In this document: positions 20,500 to 31,156 of the stretch, one piece after another
Layout: every line of letters begins with the position of its first letter
Numbering within the stretch: the first letter of the stretch is position 1
Assembly (NCBI GenBank): GCA_011947345.1
Contig: JAAVTG010000665.1
Coordinates: forward strand, 62,001 to 126,000
Source: Phytophthora quininea
Lineage: Eukaryota; Oomycota; Peronosporomycetes; Peronosporales; Peronosporaceae
Length of the DNA stretch: 64,000 bases
Direction of reading: 5' to 3'
Notes under the pieces: model-generated
Database searches by the model: none
The model's input: only the letters and a program-made list of their open reading frames with translations
Told to the model about the DNA's origin: nothing
Program-made: the position numbers and the translations under genes

Positions 20500-20635
20500 G
20501 TCCACTGACCAACTCGGGCAAAACCCACGAAGGGCTAGCCCGACAAACCCAGTCAAGCCCACTCACTCAACGGAAGCGAAACTACTACACCTGCATATTC
20601 CACACATAGTGATAACTTTTCTGGTAAATCAATAC

Positions 20636-20683
20636 TTACAGGATCATTTCTATAGTACCTTCTTTTCTACTTACATTCCTAAG
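20636..20683 (+). repeat. 48-bp boundary repeat between copies 2 and 3
   Basis: Identical to the two preceding copies. Confidence 0.85.
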
Positions 20684-20689
20684 TTGGCC

Positions 20690-21895
20690 ATGAGGCTGCG
20701 CTTGGGAGAGCCTCCCACCGCGCCGGTGGAGGTTAGTAGCAATAGAGGTGCATGTACAACACGACCAACCAACCAACCAGAATCGATAAGCGTTACCAGC
20801 CAGTCGTCGGTCAACGACGACGACGGCTTCGTAGACGCTCTGACCGACGTACCGCCACACGTCGCAGACTTGGCACACCTCTCAGTTGGTGTGGCCCACA
20901 CCACACCCAAGAAACCCAGCCAGAGCTCGAACGCCAATGCCAGGCCAGCCGCCAAGGCTGCCGCCGATCGCTGCGCTACGCGCGCCCAAGTCGACTCCGA
21001 CGCAGAGACTACGTCTCAAGCTGCACAAGACGCCGACCAAGGACTCCCTGCCGTCGCCGCCACGCCAGGTCCTCCTGAGAAGTTGCCACGGCCCGTCAGG
21101 GCGGCCGGCAGGCTGCCGGTCTCAACACCGAGCCTGGCGGCCGCCACGGCAAGCGACATGACCAGGGCACCCCACGCCGACACGGACAACAGGGCGCAGC
21201 CACCGCCGCAGGAGGAGACGAACACTGAGACGTCGCAGCAACCGGAGGAGTCGCGACGCCGCTGGACGGAACTGCAGATGCGCTGGCACACGCTTCAGCA
21301 CCACGACCGAACCCCACCCCATCCGGAGGACCAATGCAAACACGGTGACGCTGTCGCTACCTGCGTACTATGCGTGATGGAGGAAGCTGTCTTCGACAAC
21401 GACGTCCTCGAGGTGGAGATCGACGACGACGCAACGCTCGGCGATGGACCCAGCTCAGACGCGTGGATCGAGCCAAGTGCCCCCGACGGCAGCGACAGTT
21501 CGGCTGGGGAAAAAGCCGGGTTAGCTGACGCCGACAGGACCAACACCACCGGACCTGCACCCGTATACAGCCTGTATGCCCATGACGCGATAGGCTTCGC
21601 GTGCCCTCTCTGCGAGTTTTACTCTGCGCACCACAGCGAACTCCATACCCACCGCCGCAACAAACACAGAGCCATCGAGTTCGTTGAGAACTTCTTCGCG
21701 GAATGTGCGTGCAATTCGGTATTCCCGTCGCGAGCTGCAGCTACGAAACACGCACTGCACTGTCGCCCGCCACCCCCACCTTCGCCAACTGTGGAGAGGT
21801 CAGGCGCACTGGCACAGCAACACGCAGACGTGGCCGCGACGCACGGGCAACGCTCCGCCACAGCTGACACGGGACCCCATGATGGCGCCATCTGA
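20690..21895 (+). pseudogene. Retrotransposon N-terminal region (copy 3), truncated
   Basis: Same ATG context and zinc-finger region as copies 1 and 2, with a three-base loss near 20975. The frame runs into the shredded region after 21815 and stops at 21895. No RNase H can be recovered in this copy. Confidence 0.7.
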
Positions 21896-22370
21896 CAAAC
21901 CCAGGACAACCCGCGCTGACACGCCCCCAACAGTTGAACCCCCACCATCGTCGACGGTGCGTCCAAGAGGCCGCGCAAATACGGCGGACTAATCCATCCA
22001 ACGCTCGCGCTCACCAAATTCGAGTTGCCGAGTACGAAGGTCTCCTCGCAGGCGTTGGCGCACGGCGTCCGACGGCTGGAGATTGAAGGGGACGCACGCT
22101 AATCTTACGACAAGTAGCTGAATACAACACCTACCAACCGCATCTGCGCACCCTGCGAATGCAGCCCGCGCCCAACTGGAAGCTCACGACCTTCGACACA
22201 TCGATCGCCGACTCAACCAACACGCTGACCGCCTCGCCAACCAAGCCATCCAGCAGAAACGTACGAATAGACGGCTGGGCAGACTCCCGCAATAGCACGC
22301 GCACGCATGCGGTTGACGCCGAGACTTCCAACAGCGGGAGCGAGACTGCGTCGAGAGGATCTTACGACCC

Positions 22371-25093
22371 GTGCGCTCCCGCAGACCGCAACATCGACCA
22401 CAGTTGAAGAGGACACTATGGACCGATGCCCCGATCCCGGCGGCAGACCTTCACGAATATTTTGTAGGCGTGTCATCGCCTCGACAGACTTTCGATTATT
22501 ACTCACCGTGCGGTACAGAATTCCGGGAGATTATCGAGAACTATCCGACGGCCGAGCGCGCCAAAGGAGCCATGACGGAGACAATCTCAACTAACGAAAT
22601 TGAGGATATCCTCCAGCACGTGTCGTCCAAGTCAAGCCCCGGGCTTGATGGAGTCGGATACTCCATCTACAGAGCGTTCTGCGGCCAGCTGCTCCCACTC
22701 CTTCTGGAAGCCTTCACATTTTGCTGGCGCCAAGGACGGATTCCAGCAATATGGAAGGTTGGCGCCGTACGATTAATCTACAAGCGCGGCCAACGGGACA
22801 GACCAGAGAACTGGAGACCTATTTGTTTACAACCAGCAATCTACAAGCTCTACTCCGGCATTCTTACTCGGCGCATTGTGCTATGGCTCGAAGGCAACAA
22901 CTTACTACCGGCCTGCCAAAAGGCTTCCGCATGACAAATGGTTGCCAGGAACACAATTTCGTGGCGACTAGCCTCCTTGACTACGCCAAACGAATGAATC
23001 GCCCGCTCTACGCGGTATGGTACGACCTCGCAAATGCCTTCGGATCGGTGCCACAGCAACTTCTGTGGCGTGTGCTCGCCGGCATGAAGATGCCATCCAC
23101 ATTTCTACAACTTCTACAAGACATCTACCACGACAGCTTCTTCATCGTGACGAACGCAAGTGACACGGCCACGGAGCCGATCCGCCAGGAGCAAGGCGTG
23201 TACCAAGGCTGCCCGATGAGTCCATACCTGTTCCTCGCAGCAACAGCTCCACTGCTCACCGCGCTCGAAGCGACCCCCGACGCGGGCTTCCCACTCATCC
23301 CATCAAAGTCATCCAGCTGTACGGCATACGCCGATGACTTGAAGACTTTCAGCTCGACAGCAGCTGGGATCAAGAAGCTACACGCTGTCGTGACAAGGTT
23401 TCTGCAGTGGTCGACGCTGCGAGCGAACCCCGCGAAGTGCGCTCTCCTCCAACCACCACCGCCTCCACGGAGTACTGTGCGCGCGATATCTCTAGAACTC
23501 GGTGGCGACACGATCCCGCAAGTGAACGAACAGTCTGGCTACAGATATCTTGGTGTTGGTGACGGTCTCTCACACAGCCGACACCAGTTCCAACTCGAGG
23601 AAAAACTTCTCGACATGCGCCGGGAGGTCGACGCGCTGATGCGCTCGAGCCTGGCACCAGCCCAGATTTTCAAGGCTATCAAAACGTACGTGTATCCACA
23701 GCTGGAGTACACGCTGCGGCACGTCCGCCCGCCAGCCGCTCAGCTCGCCGCATTTGACGCTGCACTAGTGCGACGCACCAAGCATCTCCTGCGCCTACCG
23801 CGATCTGCAGCAACACACTTCATATTCGCTCCAACATCCCAAGGAGGTCTTGGCTTCTTGCCACTGGCCGACCTCCACGCCGCCCTCCAGATTAGCCACA
23901 GCTTCCAGATGCTGCACGCCACTGATGTGGACACTCAAGGCCTAGCCAGAGCCCAAGTCATGCAGGTCATCCGCAAGCGCTTCCACCTGGACGAAGACTA
24001 CTGGAAGGAGAGAGAAGACACGGCGATTGACAACTTCTTGAACAACACCATCCGCAACTCGCCTCACGCCACAGCGCGCAGGCGTACGACGGACATCAGC
24101 TCGATGTGGACAGATGTGCAGCGGCACCTAGCAACCTATGGGCTCCGATTCGAAGTGAACACATCGGCGCCGGACGGAGATAGAGGGTTACAACTACGAG
24201 TGCCACATTATGACGATTGGCTCTCTACCCAAACAATTCTCCGACGCGTCAAGCTACACATGAAGCTGCAATACTTTGCCAAGTGGAAGGCCCAACGGGA
24301 CCAAGGGCGAACAGCTCGCGTCCATGGTGGAGCCGGCAGCGCATTCCTTTCAGCAGGCAACCGCATCTCGGATGAAGACTACCGCTTTGCCATCAGATCA
24401 CGCCTCAATCAGACAGAAACACGATCGGTTCTGAAGCGCATGCGACTCCGAACCAACGACCGGTGCCGAAGCCCAAACTGCACCCATAGCGAAACTCTTG
24501 CGCATGTTGTCGGCCATTGCGAAGCCAACAGCGATGCAATTCGCGGGCGTCACGACCGCATGCTCAGCGAAATCGCTCGCACGTTACGAAAAAGGCACAA
24601 GGACGGCAAGGGTGCAACCACCCGCGAACTTCTAGTTGACACTTTTGTCCCCAACGTCGTAGGCGCGCAATTTAAGCCCGACATCCAACTCCTAGATCAC
24701 ACTACCAAGACCGCAACTATCATCGACCTAGCCATCACGTACGAGGACCAGCCGCGCGACGGCCGCAACAACTCCACACTCGCGGAAACGAAGCAGCGCA
24801 AGGTGCGCAAATACAGCCGCCTCATCCAACACTACCGTAACAAAGGCTGGAAGGTGCGCGTAGGCGCCATCGTCTACGGTGCTCTCGGGTCCGTCCTGCC
24901 CAGCAACTTCGACACGTACACCAAGCTACTCCAGACGACGAAACGAGAGGCAACCCGCCTCAACAAGCAGATGTCCTGCGAAGCTATTAAAGGTAGCAAA
25001 CGCATCTGGTTCCTACACCTCGGCAAACACCGCCAACGGGAACGAATACCCGCGCTCACCGCCACACCACGTGACATGAGCAGCACCCCATAG
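22371..25093 (+). pseudogene. Reverse transcriptase with restriction-like endonuclease (copy 3), one frameshift
   Basis: The RT frame is recognisable from PIPAADLHEYF onward, breaks at about 22917 (four A where copies 1 and 2 have five), and continues in the next frame to the normal stop. YADD, the CCHC motif and the PD-D core are all present downstream of the break. Confidence 0.8.
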
Positions 25094-25229
25094 GTCCACT
25101 GACCAACTCGGGCAAAACCCACGAAGGGCTAGCCCGACAAACCCAGTCAAGCCCACTCACTCAACGGAAGCGAAACTACTACACCTGCATATTCCACACA
25201 TAGTGATAACTTTTCTGGTAAATCAATAC

Positions 25230-25277
25230 TTACAGGATCATTTCTATAGTACTTTCTTTTCTACTTACATTCCTAAG
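25230..25277 (+). repeat. 48-bp boundary repeat, 3' of copy 3
   Basis: Fourth copy, with a single C-to-T change relative to the others (ACTTTC for ACCTTC). Unique sequence follows at 25278. Confidence 0.85.
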
Positions 25278-25552
25278 TAGACAACCTTAATACCTGCGAG
25301 GATCGAACTCGGTTTCGTTCATTGACTCGGGATGTCGGTGGCGCGCTGCGGGGCCTTCTTGGCCTTGCTCGCCCTCATTGATGAACGTCCGCTGTCGCCT
25401 ATTCCAAGGCAGCGTGAGTGAGCGAAACGATATGAGTAGGTATTACCCCCACCTTTTTCAATTCTTATTATAGTGATGTAGCTGTCAAGACACTCGTACT
25501 TTCATTTACGTCTTGCTGTTCTTCGTGCCAATGCTGGTGGGTATAAAATATT
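25278..25552. other. Short gap without a clear gene
   Basis: No gene was assigned. A 51-codon minus-strand frame ending at about 25284 (tail ESMNETEFDPRRY) could be the end of a truncated protein but has no recognised relative. The T-loop-like GTTCGATC on the same strand does not fold into a tRNA. Confidence 0.3.
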
Positions 25553-26705
25553 TGATAACTTAGCGGCTACTCTGCATGCCTTTGAAGATCTATACGGGTG
25601 AGCTGTTGGTGCGATCGAGACGAAGTTGTTGCTGCACGGGGAGCTGCCAGCCGTGCCAATTGTCGTAGTCCAGCAGTGCCACGACGTTTTCGCCCTCGTC
25701 GTCCGACGTGATGGATTCCAGCAAGCGGGGCGTGTCGAGCTCCAGCTCCGAGCTCGTGGAGGGCGTCACGGGCAGCGAGGCCGTGCCCGAGTTGCCGTCG
25801 TCCAGCAGGAAGGCGACGAACTCGCGGCTGACGTCGTGCATGAGCACGTTGCAGCCGCGGTTGCCGTGGTTGAGCAGGGCGCTCTGCACGGCGGTCAGCA
25901 GCTGCAGCAGGGCCTTGCGGCGCTGCTCGACGACGGTCGGAACGCGCGCGCCGAAGAGCGTCTGTCTGGGGAAGTGCTTCTTGACGATGCTGCGCAGCCA
26001 GCGGCACTCGGCCTTGCACGAGTGGGCGGGCTGCAGCTGCCGCAGCAGGCGCTTCTGGAAGCTGCGGAACTGCTCGAAGCTGTGGCGGGTGGTCCACGTG
26101 GTGGCGGCGGCGCCCTTGGGCTGGCAGGTCAAGTGCAGCGCGTACTGCACGCCGTGGCGGCTCGTGGCGCTGGTCATCTCGAGCTGCAGGTGCTGGATCC
26201 ACGCCACCGACTCGGGCAGCGGCTTGATGGCCGGCGACGACCGTTTGCGCGAGGCGAACGAGTTGTAGGATGTCGGAGGAGGAGCTGGCATGGCTGCCAT
26301 CGTTGGAGACGTCATGGGTGTCGACGCAAGGGCAAGTTCTGAAGTGAGCTTGGCGATGCACGACACCGACACACGACACAGCTGCCAATAGCCTGGTGCC
26401 AATCGAGCCGGCCGTGGCGATTATGAACAGCCTGATGGCGGCATACGGACGGGAGTAATATTTGCCCACAATCGCGTGCCGAGCACCGCGCGTTGACGCT
26501 GCCGGAGTTGGCTTCTCGCGGGGGAATGTTGGCGCCAGAATCCAGGCAAGTAGATCCACCGCAGTTCGTACCGGGTACTCGGCCTGCAGCTACATCGTCG
26601 AGCAGAGCACGACGACGGCGGCCATCGGCGGCAAGCCACGTCGTGGACAGGCTGGCACCCGGGAGGACGTACATCATCTTGCAAACGGCGGACCATCATC
26701 ATCAT
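25553..26705 (-). repeat. Direct duplicate of 56803-57987 (PX-like gene plus upstream region)
   Basis: Same orientation as its partner 31 kb away. The PX core (about 25800-26280) is almost identical, with only a few substitutions in 450 bp, while both flanks and the 3' coding end are clearly more diverged and carry indels. Confidence 0.8.
25590..26315 (-). CDS. PX-like domain protein (duplicate a), no RING finger
   Basis: ATG 26315 gives 241 residues (MTSPTMAAMPAPPP start). The PX-like domain runs from about residue 30: SVAWIQHLQLEM, then RHSFEQFRSFQKRLLRQL (the position of the PX RRYSDF-type motif), the family signature AHSCKAECRWL, a KKHFP loop, and LLNHGNRGCNVLMHDVSREFVAFL. PX domains bind membrane phosphoinositides. 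This family departs from classical PX by its invariant H-x-C-x3-C, so binding is inferred only. An acidic Ser-rich tail follows (ITSDDEGE) and the protein ends without the RING finger found in several relatives. Intact frame. Confidence 0.7.
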   Translation of the reverse strand: MTSPTMAAMPAPPPTSYNSFASRKRSSPAIKPLPESVAWIQHLQLEMTSATSRHGVQYALHLTCQPKGAAATTWTTRHSFEQFRSFQKRLLRQLQPAHSCKAECRWLRSIVKKHFPRQTLFGARVPTVVEQRRKALLQLLTAVQSALLNHGNRGCNVLMHDVSREFVAFLLDDGNSGTASLPVTPSTSSELELDTPRLLESITSDDEGENVVALLDYDNWHGWQLPVQQQLRLDRTNSSPV

Positions 26706-26829
26706 CGGCTCGTGCATTTGGCGCAAAGCGATGTATGTGTGACTACAGCTCGAGTTCTTTCCCATTGGAATTTCTCCCGATCTGAAGCCATTTTCGCACT
26801 CTCGAGAAGAAGACGAAGAAGGAAACGGG

Positions 26830-27054
26830 ATGGAGCACTCAGGCGATAGCAAGACCGTCCTACTCAAAGAAGTGTTGAAGGCCAATGGAGAGGAGCATCT
26901 TAACGGCAAGATCCGGAGGGTTTGTGTTAATGTGGAAGAAGATCCACCACTGATTGTTGACTGGAACAAGCACAACGTGGAGATCTTGTGCAGGCGGCTG
27001 CTCCAGGAGCTGAGCCCCTGCCGGTTCATCCGCTCAATCTTCCTGCTGCGGTGA
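26830..27054 (+). CDS. Small protein of the EDVLKxNG family, truncated member
   Basis: 74 residues from ATG 26830. Residues 10-60 (VLLKEVLKANGEEHLNGKI, VNVEEDPPLIVDW) match the N-terminal third of the 188-residue small proteins in the inverted repeat. The middle is missing and the frame ends early; a shifted frame after the stop (LLVVVSLAPHAIIVVP) recalls the family C-terminus. It lies 263 bp upstream of membrane gene F on the same strand, repeating the association of this family with the membrane genes. Probably a decaying copy. Confidence 0.45.
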   Translation: MEHSGDSKTVLLKEVLKANGEEHLNGKIRRVCVNVEEDPPLIVDWNKHNVEILCRRLLQELSPCRFIRSIFLLR

Positions 27055-27316
27055 CCGTGCAAGACTCAAGTGGGCAGTGCTAAGGCCCGCGCAAATTGAA
27101 GAAGCTCCTGGTTGTTGTCTCCCTTGCTCCGCATGCGATAATTGTTGTCCCAAAAGATAAAGTTGAAATCGTCGATCACCTTCGTAACGAAAGGAATTCG
27201 ACCCGTCTTCCAATTCGCACACGGCAAAATAGTTGTTGAAACTCCATATCCCGTTGAAAGATGGACGTTGCTGAGTATTCTTAGTGACGTGAAGACCCCC
27301 GCCGACTTGTGGACGA

Positions 27317-29198
27317 ATGTCGGTGGGGCCGATCGAGTTCTCGACCGTGACCAAAGAGGTCAACTCTATCGGAGTTGTTGTTGGGGCATTTCGTTCGTTG
27401 GTGAACTACTGGAGCCGCATCCAGATCGGCAATCGAGAGCGGTACTCTGTCGAGCGACTGCTTTCGTTCCGCGACTATTGCCAACGCACGTCTTCTGTCC
27501 GAGTTTTGATCGTCTGCGCTTTGTCATTGGTGCCGGCCTTTATTCTTGCGACGTTGGTGGAATGTATCCCTCTGGACGACCCTTCCAAGGGCTGGAGAGC
27601 GAACTACACGTTCTGGATTCGCTTGTTTGTGTCATCGCTGCCGATCGCTTTCGGCGCAGTGTTTCAAGTGGTCGAAGTGATCGAAGCCGAAGCCATTTCC
27701 ACTCTGGGGGTGGTCGTAACTGGTGTCGGCTCCTGCTCCTGCTACGTAGCGCTTTCGATTGCTATCGCTGCGGCGTGGAAATTCCCGATTCCATTCGGCT
27801 ACGTGCTGACTGTCGCGCCGTTTATCATTTTCTACATGGCGTTTTTCCTGCTGAGCGTCGGCCCAACGAAACTTTCGAAGTGTCCGAGACTACATCGCCA
27901 AATCACGACACAGATGCTCGTCATCGTAGCTCAAGGTGTGCTGGCCATCGCGTACCCGACGTTCAGCGCCATCTTCAATCAGCTCTCGGGCCACCAGCAG
28001 ACCGCGTTTATCTTTGTGTTGCCGGTCCTCAAGTTCTCCATCAAACAATTCATCGCCAAGGTGTCGGCCCATCTACACGAATGTGTCGGTCCGATCGTCG
28101 TGCTGTCTGTGGATGTCTGCAATGTTCTGTACGTGCTCGACTGCATGCAAACGGCGCGTTCCCCATGACGACCACCATGATGATCGTGTCCGACGCTGTT
28201 TGTGTCGTTCTCTCGCTGCGCTCCATCTACTACCAGGCGGAACTTGATCAAGTGCGAAGAGAAATCCTCGCGCCGACGTCGTCGTCGCTATTGAAAATGA
28301 ATTATCTCGAGAACGTGGTAGAATTGGTGCAGGAGGTTTTCCGAGCTGTGGATTGTTTGAATGGGACATTCGAATTCGGGTCCGAGCGCCGTTCGTCCTC
28401 CCTCTTTCGAACGAGAGTGCAGCAATTGTGGGCAACATCATGCACTTGACCAGCAAGACGAAGCTCCCACCAACGACCTTCAACAACTTTTGGGTTCTTC
28501 GTGGCTCAAGTTCTCGTGTCATCCGACCGCTAGGCGGAAACCGCGTCGGTGTGTTGAAAGTGGACAGCTACCACAGAATTCTTCCAGCTCAAGGCGCCGA
28601 CGACATGAAACTTCGACCGACCCAAACTTTAAACGATCGATCGATGATCATCCGCCGACATGGACTGCGTCGAGTTTCGTCTGCACCTTCGATGGGAAAC
28701 CAACGGCCGCCCAAACACGCGATGGACGAAGCTCAGGACGCTCTGCAGGCGCTTTTCCACTCGGAATACTTCGTCATGGCCGAGTTCATCGAGTTCGCCA
28801 TCCCCGTGCTGTACTCTGCGTATCTCGCTTGTCTGTACCATCTCCCGACTGCCAAGTACTACCCGCGAACTCGATCAATGACATCAGAGAAATTTTTTGA
28901 AGACGAAAGGAGTCTCCTGCTGTACGCGGCTGTGGAATTCGCGTCGTTGATTGGGATCGTCGTCCTGCTCAAGAGAAAATTTGGTTTCTCGCCGCTGTAC
29001 CAACTTGCGTACGTGATTGAAACCCAAGTACGTACATTCCAAGGGCACGTCTTCCTGTGGATTATGGTGATTTTCCAAATCACGTTGGTGCACAATGGTA
29101 CGTCGAGGAGTTTCCTGCTGAGGTGGGGGGAGGGGGCAAAGCTAACATGTTGTTTTCATTATTTGTTAGGTGTGGATTTCAAGGCCCCGTTCAAGTGA
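27317..29198 (+). CDS. Multi-pass membrane protein F, two exons, two frameshifts
   Basis: ATG 27317. The N-terminus leads to IQIGNRERYSVERLLSFRDY and the eight-segment half (KFPIPFG, LSGHQQTAFIFVLPVLKF, VGPIVVLSVDVCNVLY). Frame breaks occur near 28163 (CCCC, where one more C restores the family sequence SPMTTT) and near 28350, before IRIRVRAPFVLPLS; both are single missing bases. The C-terminal half has ALFHSEYFVMAEFIEF and AKYYPRTRSM. The terminal phase-1 intron is 29098-29169 (72 nt, GT-AG), joining HNG to VDFKAPFK, stop at 29198. Otherwise well conserved. Confidence 0.75.
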
Positions 29199-29929
29199 GG
29201 ATTATGTCTATATTATGGCACATCACCTATAGTACACGTTGGAGGTCGCCGAGATTTCTTTCATGGCATCTGCTGCTTTGACGCCGTTGATGGCGTAAGT
29301 TTTGCCAAGCAGAAAACTACTTGGAGGATCGAGCGCGAGACGTGTTACTCATTTTTGAAGGCACTGACATGATCACCGTCCTGGCGAGCAGCAATACTGT
29401 TGCAACTGCCTCTGAAGTGGAGTCGAACAAGATTGCCACTGTCTTGAGGATTCTGCGTGGACTCGGTCGCTGGAAGCTGCGACCGAAAATGAAGACAAAC
29501 GGTCCCTGAGAACGCACAAAACTGTCGAAGACGACGACGAAGAAGAAGAAGAGCGAGCTATCGATCTGGCGTGTACTTCGAAAGCTACCAAGCAACTGAA
29601 GAAGTAGACGTCGAAGGTCCAGAGGAAGGCTTATTTTCGTTGGTGGTTATTATTGCGCAAGAAGCCCTCTGACGTCCGGCCTTAATGGACAAAAGCACTC
29701 TTCGTACAGCCTGGTTAAGGAGTACCGTAAATTGTACAACCGTCACACGAGGTGATCACTGCGAGATGGAATGTAGCAATTCTAACAAATATAGTGCCGT
29801 GTACCTTACAAAACTCACGAAATGGCAAACTGAGTCGTGTCGAGCCAAACGACGGACTTTCATCGTCCAGATGCTCCTCTGTCATGTCAAAGCAAAACTG
29901 TCGACGGTCTGGACGAACTAGCACATTGG
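29199..29929. other. Region without a recognised gene
   Basis: The best open frame, 29321-29509 plus (62 residues), resembles nothing recognised. A polyadenylation- or terminator-like element for gene F cannot be identified with confidence. Confidence 0.3.
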
Positions 29930-30955
29930 TAATCGCAGCGACTATTCTATGGAGCGCTTGTTGGCTTTCCGAGATTACTATGAGCGAACGTCGTTTTCGC
30001 GGGCTGCGGGCTGACTCCCATCCCGGTTTTGCTGCTAGCAATTCTGATCGAATGCATCCTGTTGAAATCTCCTGCCCACGGGTGGCAAGCGAACTACATG
30101 CTTTGGATCCGAATGCTCTTCACAGTCCTCGCTGTCTCGATGGGTTTCTTTTGCAAGTGCGAGAAGTCATTGAACCAGATACGATATTGACCATTGAAGC
30201 TGTGGAGATCGCCGCTGGTACTGCAATCGGTTCGGTCGCAGTTGGTCGTGTTATGGAAGTTCCCGATACAACTGTCGGGCCCTCAAAGAACTGCTTTCAT
30301 CTTCACCATGCCAATTATCAAGTTCGTAACCAAACAAGTCGTCCCAATATGCTGCCAAGAATCTCCACGTCGCGGTAACCTTCATGTTCTCGATGGATGT
30401 CTTCAACGTTTTCTACTCTGGTATTTGCATGCAAGCGTCTCCGTCCATCTCGACAACGCTGCTCTTATTGCGTCCGACAGCTTCCACGCCGTTTTAGTGA
30501 TTCGGGACGTTTATTGACATACAAATGCTGCTCCAACACACTGCCTTCAAGATTTACCAGCGTTGCTCAAAGGGCTGGTAGCTCGTCGACGTGTCACCGA
30601 GTTCGCATTTGCCGCGCAATTTCCTCTTCATCGTTCTGAAGAGAGTGTAGCTCTTATGAACCAGCTACGAAAAGCGACCGGTGTCGTTGAAAAGAACTAA
30701 TCAAAATATAACGAGATCGCGCCGTCCAGTCCGACTTCCGATCTCATTTCGAAGGCTCTTACTAGTGCCGATCAACCGGAAAAGATGCAAGTGGCGTCCT
30801 TCAGGCTCGTTTCCATTCGGAATATTTCCTCCTGGCCGAGTACGTCGAGTTCGTTCTACCTGTGGTCTATTCGATCTATCTCGCGTTTTGTACCAGCTCC
30901 CAGTGGCTGTTTATTACCTGCAAACTGCGTCTGAGAGCAACCGACTTTGACAAGT
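29930..30955 (+). pseudogene. Membrane protein pseudogene G, heavily decayed
   Basis: Fragments of the family appear in order but in different frames. They are RSDYSMERLLAFRDYYERTSF at 29935, a reduced segment-2/3 region, LSGPQRTAFIFTMPIIKFVTKQ near 30270-30340, VFNVFYSGICMQ near 30400, and FHSEYFLLAEYVEFVLPVVYSI near 30810-30870. Several hundred bases of the normal gene are missing and stops are frequent. This is true decay, unlike the single-base breaks in neighbours. Confidence 0.75.
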
Positions 30956-31156
30956 AGGCGAATTGATCAAAAGAGATTGTTCTGACGAAATTTGTTTCTG
31001 TTGCCGCAACTGAGGTGTCAATCTCAAGACTCTATAGTGGATAACATCGAATATTTTTTCGCTTTTCACACGATGCAGATCGTTTTGGTGATGCTAAACT
31101 TGTGTCGGACAACAAATAGATAAGCCTCATCAACTTCCATAGACACGTCAACCTCC

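Larger units (their letters stand above)
15281..20635 (+). mobile_element. Utopia-like non-LTR retrotransposon, copy 2 (full length)
   Basis: 5355 bp, base-for-base almost the same as copy 1. Differences seen are one A fewer in the run near 16497 and one G more near 16727, which change the reading frame around the RNase H domain. Such near-identity means a very recent tandem duplication or reinsertion, or an assembly duplication. Confidence 0.85.
20684..25229 (+). mobile_element. Utopia-like non-LTR retrotransposon, copy 3 (internally shredded)
   Basis: 4546 bp, 809 bp shorter than copies 1 and 2. The loss is not one deletion. Between about 21817 and 22330 many small deletions and short scrambled stretches remove the RNase H and linker region, while the sequence on both sides stays nearly identical to the other copies. 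A further lost base in an A run at about 22917 shifts the RT frame. Confidence 0.85.

Noticed and set aside
9884..25093. Numerous 60-150 codon frames opposite and across the retrotransposons
   Set aside because: Repeated identically in each copy as shadows of the GC-rich sense frames.
25284..25345. tRNA-like GTTCGATC T-loop on the minus strand
   Set aside because: No matching acceptor, D-arm or anticodon stem can be drawn around it.
25567..26559. 330-codon minus frame overlapping the PX-like gene
   Set aside because: Low-complexity Ala/Arg/Gln shadow of the PX gene in a second frame.
27142..28449. 435-codon plus-strand frame starting upstream of membrane gene F
   Set aside because: Only its last ~90 codons are in the true frame; the rest is out of frame with the family sequence.
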